Positions 35,523-43,882 of a DNA stretch of 64,000 nt are shown in pieces; the stretch's first letter is position 1, and every line of letters starts with the position of its first letter. The stretch comes from Proteiniborus sp. DW1. Its GTDB lineage: Bacteria > Bacillota > Clostridia > Tissierellales > Proteiniboraceae. Below the pieces are notes generated by a model. The model saw only the letters and a list, made by a program, of their open reading frames with translations, had not been told where the DNA came from and ran no database searches. The translations under genes and the position numbers were made by a program. Where the stretch lies: contig NZ_FMDO01000014.1 of the NCBI RefSeq assembly GCF_900095305.1, positions 62,001 through 126,000 on the forward strand, given 5' to 3'.

Positions 35523-35606
35523 ATAGCTCTTTAAAAATTAAATGGAAGCTTGTAGTTTTTAATAGCTAAAAGCTTTTTTTAATTTTTTGTTAATTGTTTT
35601 AAAAAT

Positions 35607-35684
35607 ATGGACATAGAGGTATCAGATACATGTTTAGAAGACGATTTACCTCATGTTGAAATGCTATACAAATCAGCCGAATAA
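35607..35684 (+). pseudogene. fossil of the elaA-like gene 3' end, copy 2
   Basis: Same 25-codon run as at 34061, offset by 1,546 bases. It retains DLPHVEMLYK, with the His also present in the functional gene, where copy 1 has Asn. The matching His suggests this copy is closer to the original state at that codon. Confidence 0.88.
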
Positions 35685-35690
35685 AAGGAC

Positions 35691-35718
35691 AGGTACCTTG
35701 ATATAGTTCAAGGTACCT
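35691..35718. terminator. GGTACCTTGA hairpin, terminator of Cys-rich gene 4
   Basis: AGGTACCTTGA (35691-35701) pairs with TCAAGGTACCT (35708-35718), identical to the hairpin behind gene 2 and seven bases past the stop of gene 4. Confidence 0.7.
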
Positions 35719-35724
35719 ATTCTC

Positions 35725-36207
35725 TTAATAACCCCATCCTTTACATTCCCACTTGTATTCATACGTTCCTATAGAATATACATAAGCACATTGAGTACAT
35801 TTGTAGTCTACTCTTACATGTCTTGCCATTTCATAATCATGACCATATTTTTTATGTTGACATTCTTTTGATTCATCTGTGTAAAACCATGGTCCTGGAG
35901 TTCTTGATTCTCTTATATTACCTCCGCAGTCACATTTATAAGCATTGATGCCAATATCATTAGTGTGTGAACGCTCAAGATGCTTACTATAGGGAATACC
36001 ACAGCTACACATCAAAACTCCATTCTCAACATAAGGCTCTTGTTTAGATACTTGCTCTGTAGTGGCAGAAGATTCTGTGTCTATAGATGTATGATTAGAG
36101 GTAACATATGTAGAGGTATCCATTCTTTGGTCTGCTGATGCAAAAGTACTTATATAGCTTATTAATACAAGCATAAGTATTAGTTTAGTTAATAGTCTTT
36201 TTTTCAT
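35725..36207 (-). CDS. secreted eight-cysteine protein, copy 4
   Basis: A 160-residue paralogue, closest to copy 2: identical CSCGIPYSKHLERSHT and YKCDCGGNIRESR segments, then FYTDESKECQHKKYGHDYEM, CTQCAYVYS and WECKGWGY. It keeps the signal peptide (LISYISTFASA|D) and all eight cysteines. AAGGAGGTG precedes ATG 36207. Upstream (36208-36303) the DNA equals that of copy 2. It is the first gene of the array in transcription direction, and its upstream region faces the divergent GntR operon. Confidence 0.85.
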   Translation of the reverse strand: MKKRLLTKLILMLVLISYISTFASADQRMDTSTYVTSNHTSIDTESSATTEQVSKQEPYVENGVLMCSCGIPYSKHLERSHTNDIGINAYKCDCGGNIRESRTPGPWFYTDESKECQHKKYGHDYEMARHVRVDYKCTQCAYVYSIGTYEYKWECKGWGY

Positions 36208-36385
36208 AACAGATTACACCTCCTTATATTAGATTTACCACAATTTGTTGACTAAATATTAACATTAAACCATTAAACTGTAAATAATATTACAAAATAT
36301 TAATAACTACACTTTGAATAATTAGATAAAAGAAAATCTGTAACTTTTAGTATCTGTAAACTTTTTTGCGAACTATTTTTTGCTA

Positions 36386-36418
36386 TTGACAATACAGTAT
36401 ATAAACAATATACTGTAT
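36386..36418 (+). promoter_or_regulatory. promoter and operator of the GntR-ABC operon
   Basis: TTGACA (36386-36391), 17 bases, TATACT (36409-36414): a near-consensus promoter. A perfect inverted repeat, ATACAGTATA (36392-36401) and TATACTGTAT (36409-36418) with seven bases between, fills the spacer and the -10. YtrA-type GntR regulators bind such palindromes; autorepression by the product of the next gene is the simplest reading. Confidence 0.82.
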
Positions 36419-36448
36419 ATATACTATATACACAGTTAGGGTGATGAA

Positions 36449-36823
36449 ATGTTTGTAACCTTATCCAATACAAATCCTGATCCTTTATATAAGCAGGTTA
36501 AAGATCAGATAGTACAAGCAATAGTTACTGGAGAATTAAAAGAAGATGAGCTTTTACCATCTATAAGAACTATGGCAAATGAGCTAAAAATTAGCGTAAT
36601 TACAGTTAAAAGGGCTTATGCAGACTTAGAAAGCGAAGGATACATAGTGACACGACCTGGATTAGGTTCCTTTGTAACTTCAATAAACAAGGATAATCTA
36701 AGGGATGAAAAGCTAAAGGAGATAAGAGAAAGGCTTAAAGAGATAGCAGATGAAGCTAGGAGATATTATATAGAAATTGACGACGTTATTAAAATGTTAA
36801 AAGAGATAAAGGAGGAATTTTAA
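36449..36823 (+). CDS. GntR family regulator (YtrA subfamily)
   Basis: A 124-residue regulator. Residues about 12-75 are the GntR winged helix: PLYKQVKDQIVQAIVTGELK, LPSIRTMANELKISVITVKR, AYADLESEGYIVTRPGLGSF. The short helical C terminus (about 48 residues) is typical of the YtrA subfamily, which controls adjoining ABC transporter genes and responds to cell-wall or other envelope stress. It overlaps the ATPase start by one base. Its own promoter carries a perfect inverted repeat. Confidence 0.9.
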   Translation: MFVTLSNTNPDPLYKQVKDQIVQAIVTGELKEDELLPSIRTMANELKISVITVKRAYADLESEGYIVTRPGLGSFVTSINKDNLRDEKLKEIRERLKEIADEARRYYIEIDDVIKMLKEIKEEF

Positions 36824-37704
36824 TGAGGAATATTTTAGAGATATCAAACTTAAGAAAAGAATACAAGGAGTTTACACTGAAGGATATTTCTTTGACTCTA
36901 CCAAGAGGATATATAATGGGGTTGATTGGACCCAATGGCGCAGGTAAATCTACTACAATAAAAGCAATAATGAACTTAATAAACTGTGATAGTGGTAAGA
37001 TAAAATTATTTGGTCTAGACTATGAAAACTCTGAAGAGGAAATAAAAAATAAGATAGGATATGTAGGAGAGGAACAGTATTTCTATGAAGACATGAGTGT
37101 GAAATGGATGGAGCAGTTCATCTCTCAGCACTATAGACAATGGAATAAGGATGAATTCTATGCCCTTTTAGAAAGATTCAATGTAAGTCCTACAAAAAAA
37201 GTTCAGGAGCTTTCTAAGGGAATGAGGGTAAAGCTTTCCTTAGCCTTAGCTTTAGCTCACAATCCAGAACTAATAATACTTGACGAGCCTACATCGGGTC
37301 TTGACCCAGTTATAAGAAGTGAAATACTCAAAATACTTCTAGAAATAATACAAGATGAAAACAAGTCAGTTCTATTCTCTACTCATATTACTGAGGATAT
37401 TGAAAAAATAGCTGACTATGTAACATATCTAATTGATGGAAGGATTGTACTGTCAGCTCCAAAGGACGAACTACTAGAGAAATGGAAAACTATACACATA
37501 AAAAATGGATATGAAATAAGAGAAATAAACAGCAAGCTTATAGGGATTGAGCAAAACTACTTTGGAATAACTGGATTAACTGATAGATACGAAGAGCTAA
37601 AAAATACAATAAAACCATATATTGAAAAAGATGTTATAAGAGTTGAGAACACCAGCATAGATCAAATATTAATATCATTAGTAAAGGAGAGAGGCTTATG
37701 CTAA
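36823..37704 (+). CDS. ABC transporter ATP-binding protein
   Basis: A 293-residue ATPase: Walker A GPNGAGKST at 36-44, signature LSKGMRVKLS near 129, Walker B LIILDEPTSGLDP near 147, and H-loop STHITEDIE near 185. It resembles YtrB/BcrA-type ATPases. Start and stop overlap the neighbouring genes, so regulator, ATPase and permease are translated together. Substrate unknown. Confidence 0.92.
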   Translation: MRNILEISNLRKEYKEFTLKDISLTLPRGYIMGLIGPNGAGKSTTIKAIMNLINCDSGKIKLFGLDYENSEEEIKNKIGYVGEEQYFYEDMSVKWMEQFISQHYRQWNKDEFYALLERFNVSPTKKVQELSKGMRVKLSLALALAHNPELIILDEPTSGLDPVIRSEILKILLEIIQDENKSVLFSTHITEDIEKIADYVTYLIDGRIVLSAPKDELLEKWKTIHIKNGYEIREINSKLIGIEQNYFGITGLTDRYEELKNTIKPYIEKDVIRVENTSIDQILISLVKERGLC

Positions 37705-38369
37705 ATATAATATACAAAGACCTTTATCAAGCTAGGAAGACCATACTTCTATATTCTTTAATCGGATTGTTTTTTGTTTTTTCAACTATTCAAGCTGATA
37801 CAAGTATATTTATGTCAGCAGGATTTATTTTTCTAATGGTTTATGGAGTAGTAGCAAGAAATGAATACGTTGAAGATAAGAATAGGGGATATTCATTACT
37901 TAGAACTCTTCCATTGAAGCCTTATAAGATTGTAATGAGTAAGTATATGACTGCTTTAATTTTAGCAGCAGTCAGTGTATTGTATTATTACTTGATGTCA
38001 GTTATTTTCAACAATAAGACCTTAATGAATAGTTATTTGATTACAATACCATTAATCGGTGCAGGCCTTGCCCTCATATTTACAGGTGTATTATATATAT
38101 TTATCTATAAATACGGAGCTGCTAGGGCTATAAATCTATCTCGAATATTCTTCCTTGGATTTTTCTTTATACCAGTTATTTTTTCTTCATTATTAAAAAG
38201 CGTTCCAACGCCAAGCTTCATCGAATCAGGAGAGCTAGAGATAATTTTGGAAAGCGTTGCAACTGACTTTACAATATGGAGTCTACTATTCTTGGGAGTA
38301 TCACTAGTTATATACTTTTTAACAATGCTAGTAAGTATCAGTCAATTTAAGAAGAATAAGATTATGTAA
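37698..38369 (+). CDS. ABC-2 type permease
   Basis: A 223-residue permease with six predicted helices, beginning MLNIIYKDLYQARKTILLYS and carrying YVEDKNRGYSLLRTLPLKPY near residue 55, the cytoplasmic coupling element of ABC-2 permeases. It overlaps the ATPase gene by seven bases. Together they form a small exporter of the type controlled by YtrA regulators. Confidence 0.85.
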   Translation: MLNIIYKDLYQARKTILLYSLIGLFFVFSTIQADTSIFMSAGFIFLMVYGVVARNEYVEDKNRGYSLLRTLPLKPYKIVMSKYMTALILAAVSVLYYYLMSVIFNNKTLMNSYLITIPLIGAGLALIFTGVLYIFIYKYGAARAINLSRIFFLGFFFIPVIFSSLLKSVPTPSFIESGELEIILESVATDFTIWSLLFLGVSLVIYFLTMLVSISQFKKNKIM

Positions 38370-38468
38370 TTTATAGTACAGTACCAAATATCTGCTTTCT
38401 AATTTTGCTGATATATACTATATAGTTCCACCAGCAAAAAATATTAGAACTGCTGCACAGTTAAAATT

Positions 38469-38532
38469 AAAAGAGATTCTTCACTTATGTAAATATGTCA
38501 TTCTGAGGACGTAAGTGCGAAGAATCTCTTTT
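38469..38532. repeat. palindromic intergenic repeat, likely bidirectional terminator
   Basis: A long hairpin with arms AAGAGATTCTTC-ACTTA and TAAGTGCGAAGAATCTCTT, and a loop holding GTCATTCTGAGGAC. The GTCATTCTGAG...GAAGAATCTC core is a sequence I recall from repeats scattered through many bacterial genomes. It lies between the convergent permease (+) and RimO (-) genes. Confidence 0.7.
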
Positions 38533-38627
38533 TAATTGTGACTCAAATTCAACATATGCAGTAGCACATTTGAAAGAGTAGCTTATACTCTTCTTAGTTT
38601 AGAGCAAAACCTTGAAAATGTTTTGCA

Positions 38628-39938
38628 TTATTGCTTTGCTATTTCACCAATTAAATCATATTCTACTGCTTCTAAAATTTTACATTTAACGAATTTATTT
38701 AATAGGTTTTCCTTACCATTATTCTTAACAAAAACTACTCCATCCATATCTGGAACATCCATATAAGTCCTACCTATATAGTATTGATTATCTGGAGTTG
38801 TTGATTCTATTAATACCTTATAAACGTTTCCGATTTTTTTACTTAGGCTGTCTTTTGAGATTTGTTCTTGAAGCTTCATTATTTTATCAAATCTATCTTC
38901 TTTAATAGCCTCTTCAATTTGCTCTTTTAGTCTTGCTGCTGGAGTATTGTCTTCCATTGAATAAGTAAATACTCCCAGCTTATCAAATCTTGTTTCTTTA
39001 ACGAAATCATATAATTCATTAAAATCCTCTTCTGTTTCACCAGGGAAGCCTACTATTAATGTAGTTCTTAGAATCACATCTGGTATTTCCTTTCTAATTT
39101 TTTCTATTAGCTTTCTAATGCTTGCCCCATCACTTTTCCTGTTCATTCTTTTTAATACTGAATCAGATATGTGTTGTATTGGTATATCAAAATAGTTACA
39201 TATTTTATGATTATTCTTTACAACAGCGATTAATTCATCGCTTATGCTTTCTGGATAAGCATATAGAAATCTAATCCACTGAAATCCTTCTATTTTACAA
39301 AGCTCTTCTAAAAGCTCTGCAAGCTTTGATTCTCCATATAAATCGATTCCGTATTTTGTAGTATCCTGAGCTATAACTATAAGCTCTTTTATTCCTTGCT
39401 TTGCAAGATTCTTAGCTTCTCCTAAAACATCTTCCATAGTTCTAGAAATATATGGACCTTGTATATAGGGTATAGCACAATAGGTACAATTGTTGTTACA
39501 GCCTTCTGCAATTTTAAGGTAAGCCATATTTTCACCAGTAGTTAGTACCCTGTTATTAAAGTCTAATTTAGCTTCTTTTCCCTCTTCTAGACCCAATAAC
39601 TTCTCAATTTCCTTCCATATGTGTTCATAATCGCTTATACTTAAAAATAAATCCACCTCAGGAATTTCTTTCACTAATTCTTCCTTATACCTTTGAACAA
39701 GGCAGCCTGTCACGATTAAATACTTACATCTATTTTTCTTAAGCTCTGCCATTTCAAATATGGTGTTTATAGCTTCTTGTTTTGCAGATTCTATAAAACC
39801 ACAAGTATTTATAACTATTATATCTGCCTGTTTTTCGTCATTTACTATATTGAAATTATGTTTATTGAATAATCCGATTATTCCTTCTGTCACTACTAAG
39901 TTTTTACTACAGCCTAATGAAACAAAACCTACATCCAT
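38628..39938 (-). CDS. rimO: ribosomal protein S12 methylthiotransferase RimO
   Basis: A 436-residue radical-SAM methylthiotransferase that adds a methylthio group to an Asp of ribosomal protein S12. The N-terminal MTTase domain has the three cluster cysteines C10, C46 and C79 (SLGCSKN, INTCGFI, TGCLVQR). The radical SAM site CNNNCTYC is at 147-154. A TRAM domain ends the protein (about 375-436). SLGCSKNLVVTE and the absence of MiaB-specific features favour RimO over MiaB. GAAAGGGATAAAGAG lies before the start. It is a single gene on the minus strand. Confidence 0.92.
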   Translation of the reverse strand: MDVGFVSLGCSKNLVVTEGIIGLFNKHNFNIVNDEKQADIIVINTCGFIESAKQEAINTIFEMAELKKNRCKYLIVTGCLVQRYKEELVKEIPEVDLFLSISDYEHIWKEIEKLLGLEEGKEAKLDFNNRVLTTGENMAYLKIAEGCNNNCTYCAIPYIQGPYISRTMEDVLGEAKNLAKQGIKELIVIAQDTTKYGIDLYGESKLAELLEELCKIEGFQWIRFLYAYPESISDELIAVVKNNHKICNYFDIPIQHISDSVLKRMNRKSDGASIRKLIEKIRKEIPDVILRTTLIVGFPGETEEDFNELYDFVKETRFDKLGVFTYSMEDNTPAARLKEQIEEAIKEDRFDKIMKLQEQISKDSLSKKIGNVYKVLIESTTPDNQYYIGRTYMDVPDMDGVVFVKNNGKENLLNKFVKCKILEAVEYDLIGEIAKQ

Positions 39939-40430
39939 CTCTTTATCCCTTTCTAATCTGATATATTATATTCAAAACTTAAATTTCAACTTTTATATTT
40001 TATCATAATAAAAAGTAAAATACTACATAAATATGACCTATTGGTTACCCTCCTTTGATAGTTACTTGTAAATAAGATGACAATTTTCTAACAAAAAAGA
40101 GGAAATTTAGGGTTTCCATAGAAAGGATTATAGAGAATGGTTATATATGGTTATTACAGCTGAAGTTTTTGATAAGAACAAAAGAGTATTGGAGTCAGTC
40201 AATACTAAAATAAAAATAAACCTACTTTAAAAAAGCATATTATGCTGAGGAGTTTTTATAGAGCTACAAAAGATACTCTAATAAAAAACTTTAAGATATG
40301 GGTAGTTTTTGCTTTTATCTATGGCAGGAGTGAAAAGAGAAGAACAAGGAAATATTAGAGCTAAAAGTAGTAAAACTGTTCACGAAAAGCTAAAAAAAGC
40401 CTAACCAATAATAAAAGGAGGGTAAGTATA
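39939..40430. other. 492-base noncoding gap
   Basis: Divergent promoter region between rimO and the deacetylase gene. It has AT-rich DNA with TATAAT-like boxes near 39963 for rimO, a small hairpin AGTATTG...CAATACT (40185-40206), and an AAAGGAGGG ribosome site at the right end. I looked for cyclic-di-GMP and other riboswitch cores and saw none. Confidence 0.5.
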
Positions 40431-41738
40431 ATGGGAACGAAATCAAAGAAAGCCAGTATTATAGTTATTGTGCTGCTGGTTATGTTTGTGGCAATACCAG
40501 CATTAGCCTTTACTATAGTAGATTATAACTCGATTGAGTTCTTATCAGGTCAAGAATATATCGTCACTGTAAATGGAAATCAAGTAGAGTTCAATGAACA
40601 TATAGGCAAACCTGTATTGTTGAAGACAGGAAGAATATTTGTCCCCGTTAGAGTTATTTCCGAAAATATGAGCTATAATGTAGATTGGTCTAGAGATACT
40701 TGGGGTGAAGGTATAAGAAAAGTATGGGTTAAAGACAATGAAAAAGAAGTTGAGCTTACTATAGGCTCTGATAAAGCTATAATAGATGGACAGGAAAGAT
40801 ATCTAGACTATGATGCTGATGGGAAGCCTGTAACTGGAGCAAGAGTTTTTGTACATAAAGATAGAATATATGTACCACTTAGATTCATAGCAGAAGTTTT
40901 TGAAGCTAAGTTGGAGTATGAAAAATGTGATGATGTGCATTATATAAGTATAAATACTGAGGAAAGCACAGGGGAGAAGGAAGTAAATAAAGCTATTGAG
41001 TCTCTTTTAAAGATGGGGCAGGCTAAAAAAGTTCCTGTTCTGCTTTATCATCATATACTTACAGAAGAAGAGATAAAAAACTATGACTGGGAAAATAATT
41101 CAAGTGTAATCTCTTTAGAGAATTTTAGGGAGCAGATGGATTATCTTAATGATAATGGATACTATACAGCTATACTTGATGAATTATATGGTTTTTTAAA
41201 TGGTACTAAGGAACTACCTAAAAGAACAGTAGTCATAACTTTTGATGATGGTTATCTTAGCAATCATATATATGCATACCCTATAATGAAAGAATATGGG
41301 CTTAAGGGAACTATATTTATGATAGGAGAAGCATCTATTAATCCTCAAATTCCTTTTAACCCCAAATATCTTCAGTTCATATCAAATAGTGAAATTAAAA
41401 ATTATGAGGATGTATTTAAATATGGATGCCATACTTACAGCCTTCATAAGGCAAATGAAAATGGTAGGCCATTGTTGATGTCTGCTGAAAAAGATGAGAT
41501 ATTGAGTGATCTAAAAAAGAATAAGGAACTTTGGGAGACAAGCTATATAGCGTATCCACATGGGAAATATAATAAAGATATCATAGCATGTATAAAAGAG
41601 CTAGGTTATACAATGGCCTTTACAATAAAACCTGGGTATATTAGTAAGGATTCTGACCGGCTACAACTGCCACGTTTCATTGTATATCCTAGTACTGACT
41701 TAAATGAGTTTGCAAAAATTGTAAAAGGTGACTTTTAA
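40431..41738 (+). CDS. exported polysaccharide deacetylase with stalk-like N-terminal domain
   Basis: A 435-residue secreted protein. A signal peptide ends near residue 26 (PALAF). Residues about 40-175 are a copper-amine-oxidase N-terminal-like domain (Cu_amine_oxidN1), with paired LKTGRIFVPVRVISE and KDRIYVPLRFIAE segments common on clostridial surface proteins. Residues about 200-430 are a NodB-type deacetylase: VLLYHHIL near 203, TFDDGY near 270 (metal Asp), YGCHTYSLHK near 328 and YPHGKYN near 370. It likely removes acetyl groups from cell-wall glycans. ATG 40431 has AAAGGAGGG. Confidence 0.85.
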   Translation: MGTKSKKASIIVIVLLVMFVAIPALAFTIVDYNSIEFLSGQEYIVTVNGNQVEFNEHIGKPVLLKTGRIFVPVRVISENMSYNVDWSRDTWGEGIRKVWVKDNEKEVELTIGSDKAIIDGQERYLDYDADGKPVTGARVFVHKDRIYVPLRFIAEVFEAKLEYEKCDDVHYISINTEESTGEKEVNKAIESLLKMGQAKKVPVLLYHHILTEEEIKNYDWENNSSVISLENFREQMDYLNDNGYYTAILDELYGFLNGTKELPKRTVVITFDDGYLSNHIYAYPIMKEYGLKGTIFMIGEASINPQIPFNPKYLQFISNSEIKNYEDVFKYGCHTYSLHKANENGRPLLMSAEKDEILSDLKKNKELWETSYIAYPHGKYNKDIIACIKELGYTMAFTIKPGYISKDSDRLQLPRFIVYPSTDLNEFAKIVKGDF

Positions 41739-41843
41739 GGACATCAGATTACTTAAAAACTAGTATTTTTTCCTAAATTTTAAACCTTTATGATACTCTA
41801 ATCCAATATTCTATTAGTTTACATAAAAACTTAGAGTTTCCAC

Positions 41844-41908
41844 TTAGAAAATGTGTTAGGACAGATTATTGGCCTATATTCAAGAATCTGTCCTAACACA
41901 TTTTCTAA
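41844..41908. terminator. 24-base perfect inverted repeat
   Basis: Arms 41844-41867 and 41885-41908 are perfectly complementary over 24 bases around a 17-base loop (core TGTGTTAGGACAG). It lies between the deacetylase (+) and the HAD remnant (-), so it may act as a bidirectional terminator. The stem is longer than a normal terminator and lacks a T-run, so a small repeat element is the alternative. Confidence 0.65.
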
Positions 41909-41950
41909 CAGTATGCTAATGATAATTATATAAGAATGTGGTTAAGTATT

Positions 41951-42137
41951 TTACTGCAATAGACTTTCTATAGCCTTTGCAACTCCATCACAGTCACTAG
42001 TATCAGTGACGAAATCAGCTATTTTTTTAACCTCTTTCAGCAGCTGTTTTTATGGCTACTTTATTTCTTTCAGATATTTCATGCTGACTATTAAGTAATG
42101 TCCCATCCATATCAATGGCAATGAGCTTGTATTTCAT
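41951..42137 (-). pseudogene. gutted Cof-type HAD hydrolase gene
   Basis: From ATG 42137 the frame reads MKYKLIAIDMDGTLLNSQHE, the HAD motif I of Cof-type phosphatases, and continues to KVAIKTAAERG and a stop. In the next frame, VKKIADFVTDTSDCDGVAKA and IESLLQ follow, the typical C terminus of the same family (motif IV side, D-x-x-D-G-V-A-x-A). The roughly 200 residues between are missing, and the junction shifts the frame. So a full HAD gene was reduced to its two ends by a single internal deletion. Confidence 0.88.
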
Positions 42138-42410
42138 AAGCACACCTTCCCAACGCTAATAATTAGCCATGTAAAATAACTAGAATTCTATTACTTATTA
42201 TAACACATGAAGTAAATAATAAAATATGAATTAACTGATATCAATTGTACGAAAGTACTGTGCATCTAACATCTTATAATACAAACTATGGCTTGGATTA
42301 TAGTTAGTATCATAATCAAATTTATATTATTAATTATTGGCAAATTTAATTAAAATGTGATATTAATATACTTAGTCAGTTTGACAGGATGGGTTGAGAA
42401 GAGGATGAAG

Positions 42411-43799
42411 ATGATGGATAGATATAAAAAACTTGCTTCAAATACATTTATTTTTGCAATAGGTACCTTTAGTTCTAAACTACTTGTTTTCTTAATGCTA
42501 CCACTTTACACAAGAGTATTATCAAGCTCAGAATATGGGAAATTAGACTTAATAGTACAAACTTGTAATATACTAATTCCTATTGTATCGGCAGGTATTT
42601 TGAATGCAGTAATCAGGTTTGGTCTTGATAATTCTACTAACAAAAAAAGTGTTTTTTCTATAGGATTAATGATAAACCTTTTAGGAGTTATAGGGCTAAT
42701 TGTCTTTATGCCTCTATTAAAAAGAATTGATTTTATATCAGAATATATTATGTATGTTTATCTTTTCATATTAATGTCAAGCCTACATTCATTGTGTTCA
42801 AATTTTACACGGTCTCAGGAATATATTAGGCTCTATGCACTTGATGGTGTGCTTAGAACTGCATTAACTATTGCTTTAAACATTATTTTTTTAGTAGTAT
42901 TTAAGTATGGAATTGCTGGATACTTGTTAGCGACTATTATATCAGATTTAATATCAGCAATTATGTTGTTTACTGTGGCAAAGCTTTATAATTATGTTAG
43001 CTTAAATTACATTGATAAAACCACCTTTAAAAATATGCTTAAATATTCTATACCCCTTATTCCAACAACCATATCTATATGGATTATCAGCATGTCCGAT
43101 AGATATATTCTTTCATATATATTAGGAAGTGGAGCAAATGGTTTATATGCAATTGCATATAAGGTGCCTACTATTATAACAATAGTTGCGGGAATTTTTA
43201 TGGATGCATGGCAAATATCAGCCATAGACGAGTATCAAAAAGGTGATAAAGGCTGGTTCTTTTCTAGGGTATTAAATGTCTATAGCTCCCTTCTATTTTG
43301 TGGGGCATCTGTAATTGTGGCTTTTACTAAGTTGATTACTAGATTACTTGCTTCACCAGAATTTTATATAACATGGAGCTATATACCTGTTTTAGTGATG
43401 GCAACCCTATTTGCATCCCTAGCTACGTTTTTGGCAAGTATATATATGATGCATAAAAAAAGTGAATATGTTTTTACTACTACTACTATAAGTGCAATTA
43501 TAAATATAATACTCAATTTACATTTAATACCCAAATATGGAATTCAGGGGGCAACTATAGCAACACTAATAAGCTATATATGTATGTTCATGATAAGAGC
43601 AATCAATACTAGGAAATTCATGACCGTATCTTGGAATATACCTAAAATTATCTTAAATATATTTATAATTATGATACAAACCATAATTATACTATTAGAG
43701 ATAGATAACTGGTTTGTATATGAGATAATATTAGTATCTGTTATAGCTTTGATAAATGCAAAGGATTTATTAATGGGAGCTAGAAGAATCATAAAATAG
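42411..43799 (+). CDS. polysaccharide flippase (Wzx/MATE-like, MurJ superfamily)
   Basis: A 462-residue membrane protein with about 12-14 helices. The opening (MMDRYKKLASNTFIFAIGTF then KLLVFLMLPLYTRVLSSSEYG) is typical of oligosaccharide flippases, followed by conserved PLIPTTISIWIISMSDRY near 224 and a second similar half. It translocates lipid-linked sugars across the membrane. The start is taken at ATG 42411 or 42414 by AAGAGG (42398-42403); the frame extends 18 codons upstream. No glycosyltransferase genes are adjacent, so it is an orphan flippase. Confidence 0.82.
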   Translation: MMDRYKKLASNTFIFAIGTFSSKLLVFLMLPLYTRVLSSSEYGKLDLIVQTCNILIPIVSAGILNAVIRFGLDNSTNKKSVFSIGLMINLLGVIGLIVFMPLLKRIDFISEYIMYVYLFILMSSLHSLCSNFTRSQEYIRLYALDGVLRTALTIALNIIFLVVFKYGIAGYLLATIISDLISAIMLFTVAKLYNYVSLNYIDKTTFKNMLKYSIPLIPTTISIWIISMSDRYILSYILGSGANGLYAIAYKVPTIITIVAGIFMDAWQISAIDEYQKGDKGWFFSRVLNVYSSLLFCGASVIVAFTKLITRLLASPEFYITWSYIPVLVMATLFASLATFLASIYMMHKKSEYVFTTTTISAIINIILNLHLIPKYGIQGATIATLISYICMFMIRAINTRKFMTVSWNIPKIILNIFIIMIQTIIILLEIDNWFVYEIILVSVIALINAKDLLMGARRIIK

Positions 43800-43882
43800 A
43801 GTATTGTTTGACAAGGGAACAAATAATGCTTGTTAACGTCTAAGAATATATAAATTCAAAAATGCATTAAGGATGTGATTTT

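Larger units (their letters stand above)
34930..36303. repeat. copy 2 of the 1,546-base tandem block
   Basis: Second copy of the block, holding cysteine-rich genes 3 and 4. Its intergenic regions are nearly identical to those of copy 1, but the 3' half of gene 3 is far more diverged than the rest of the block. Confidence 0.9.

Noticed and set aside
33384-36303. Possible CRISPR-like array because of strong periodic repeats
   Set aside because: The period is 1,546 bases and the repeats are whole genes plus leaders; there are no short direct repeats with unique spacers.
39939-40430. Riboswitch in the long leader of the deacetylase gene
   Set aside because: I looked for cyclic-di-GMP, T-box and cobalamin cores; none of the conserved motifs is present.
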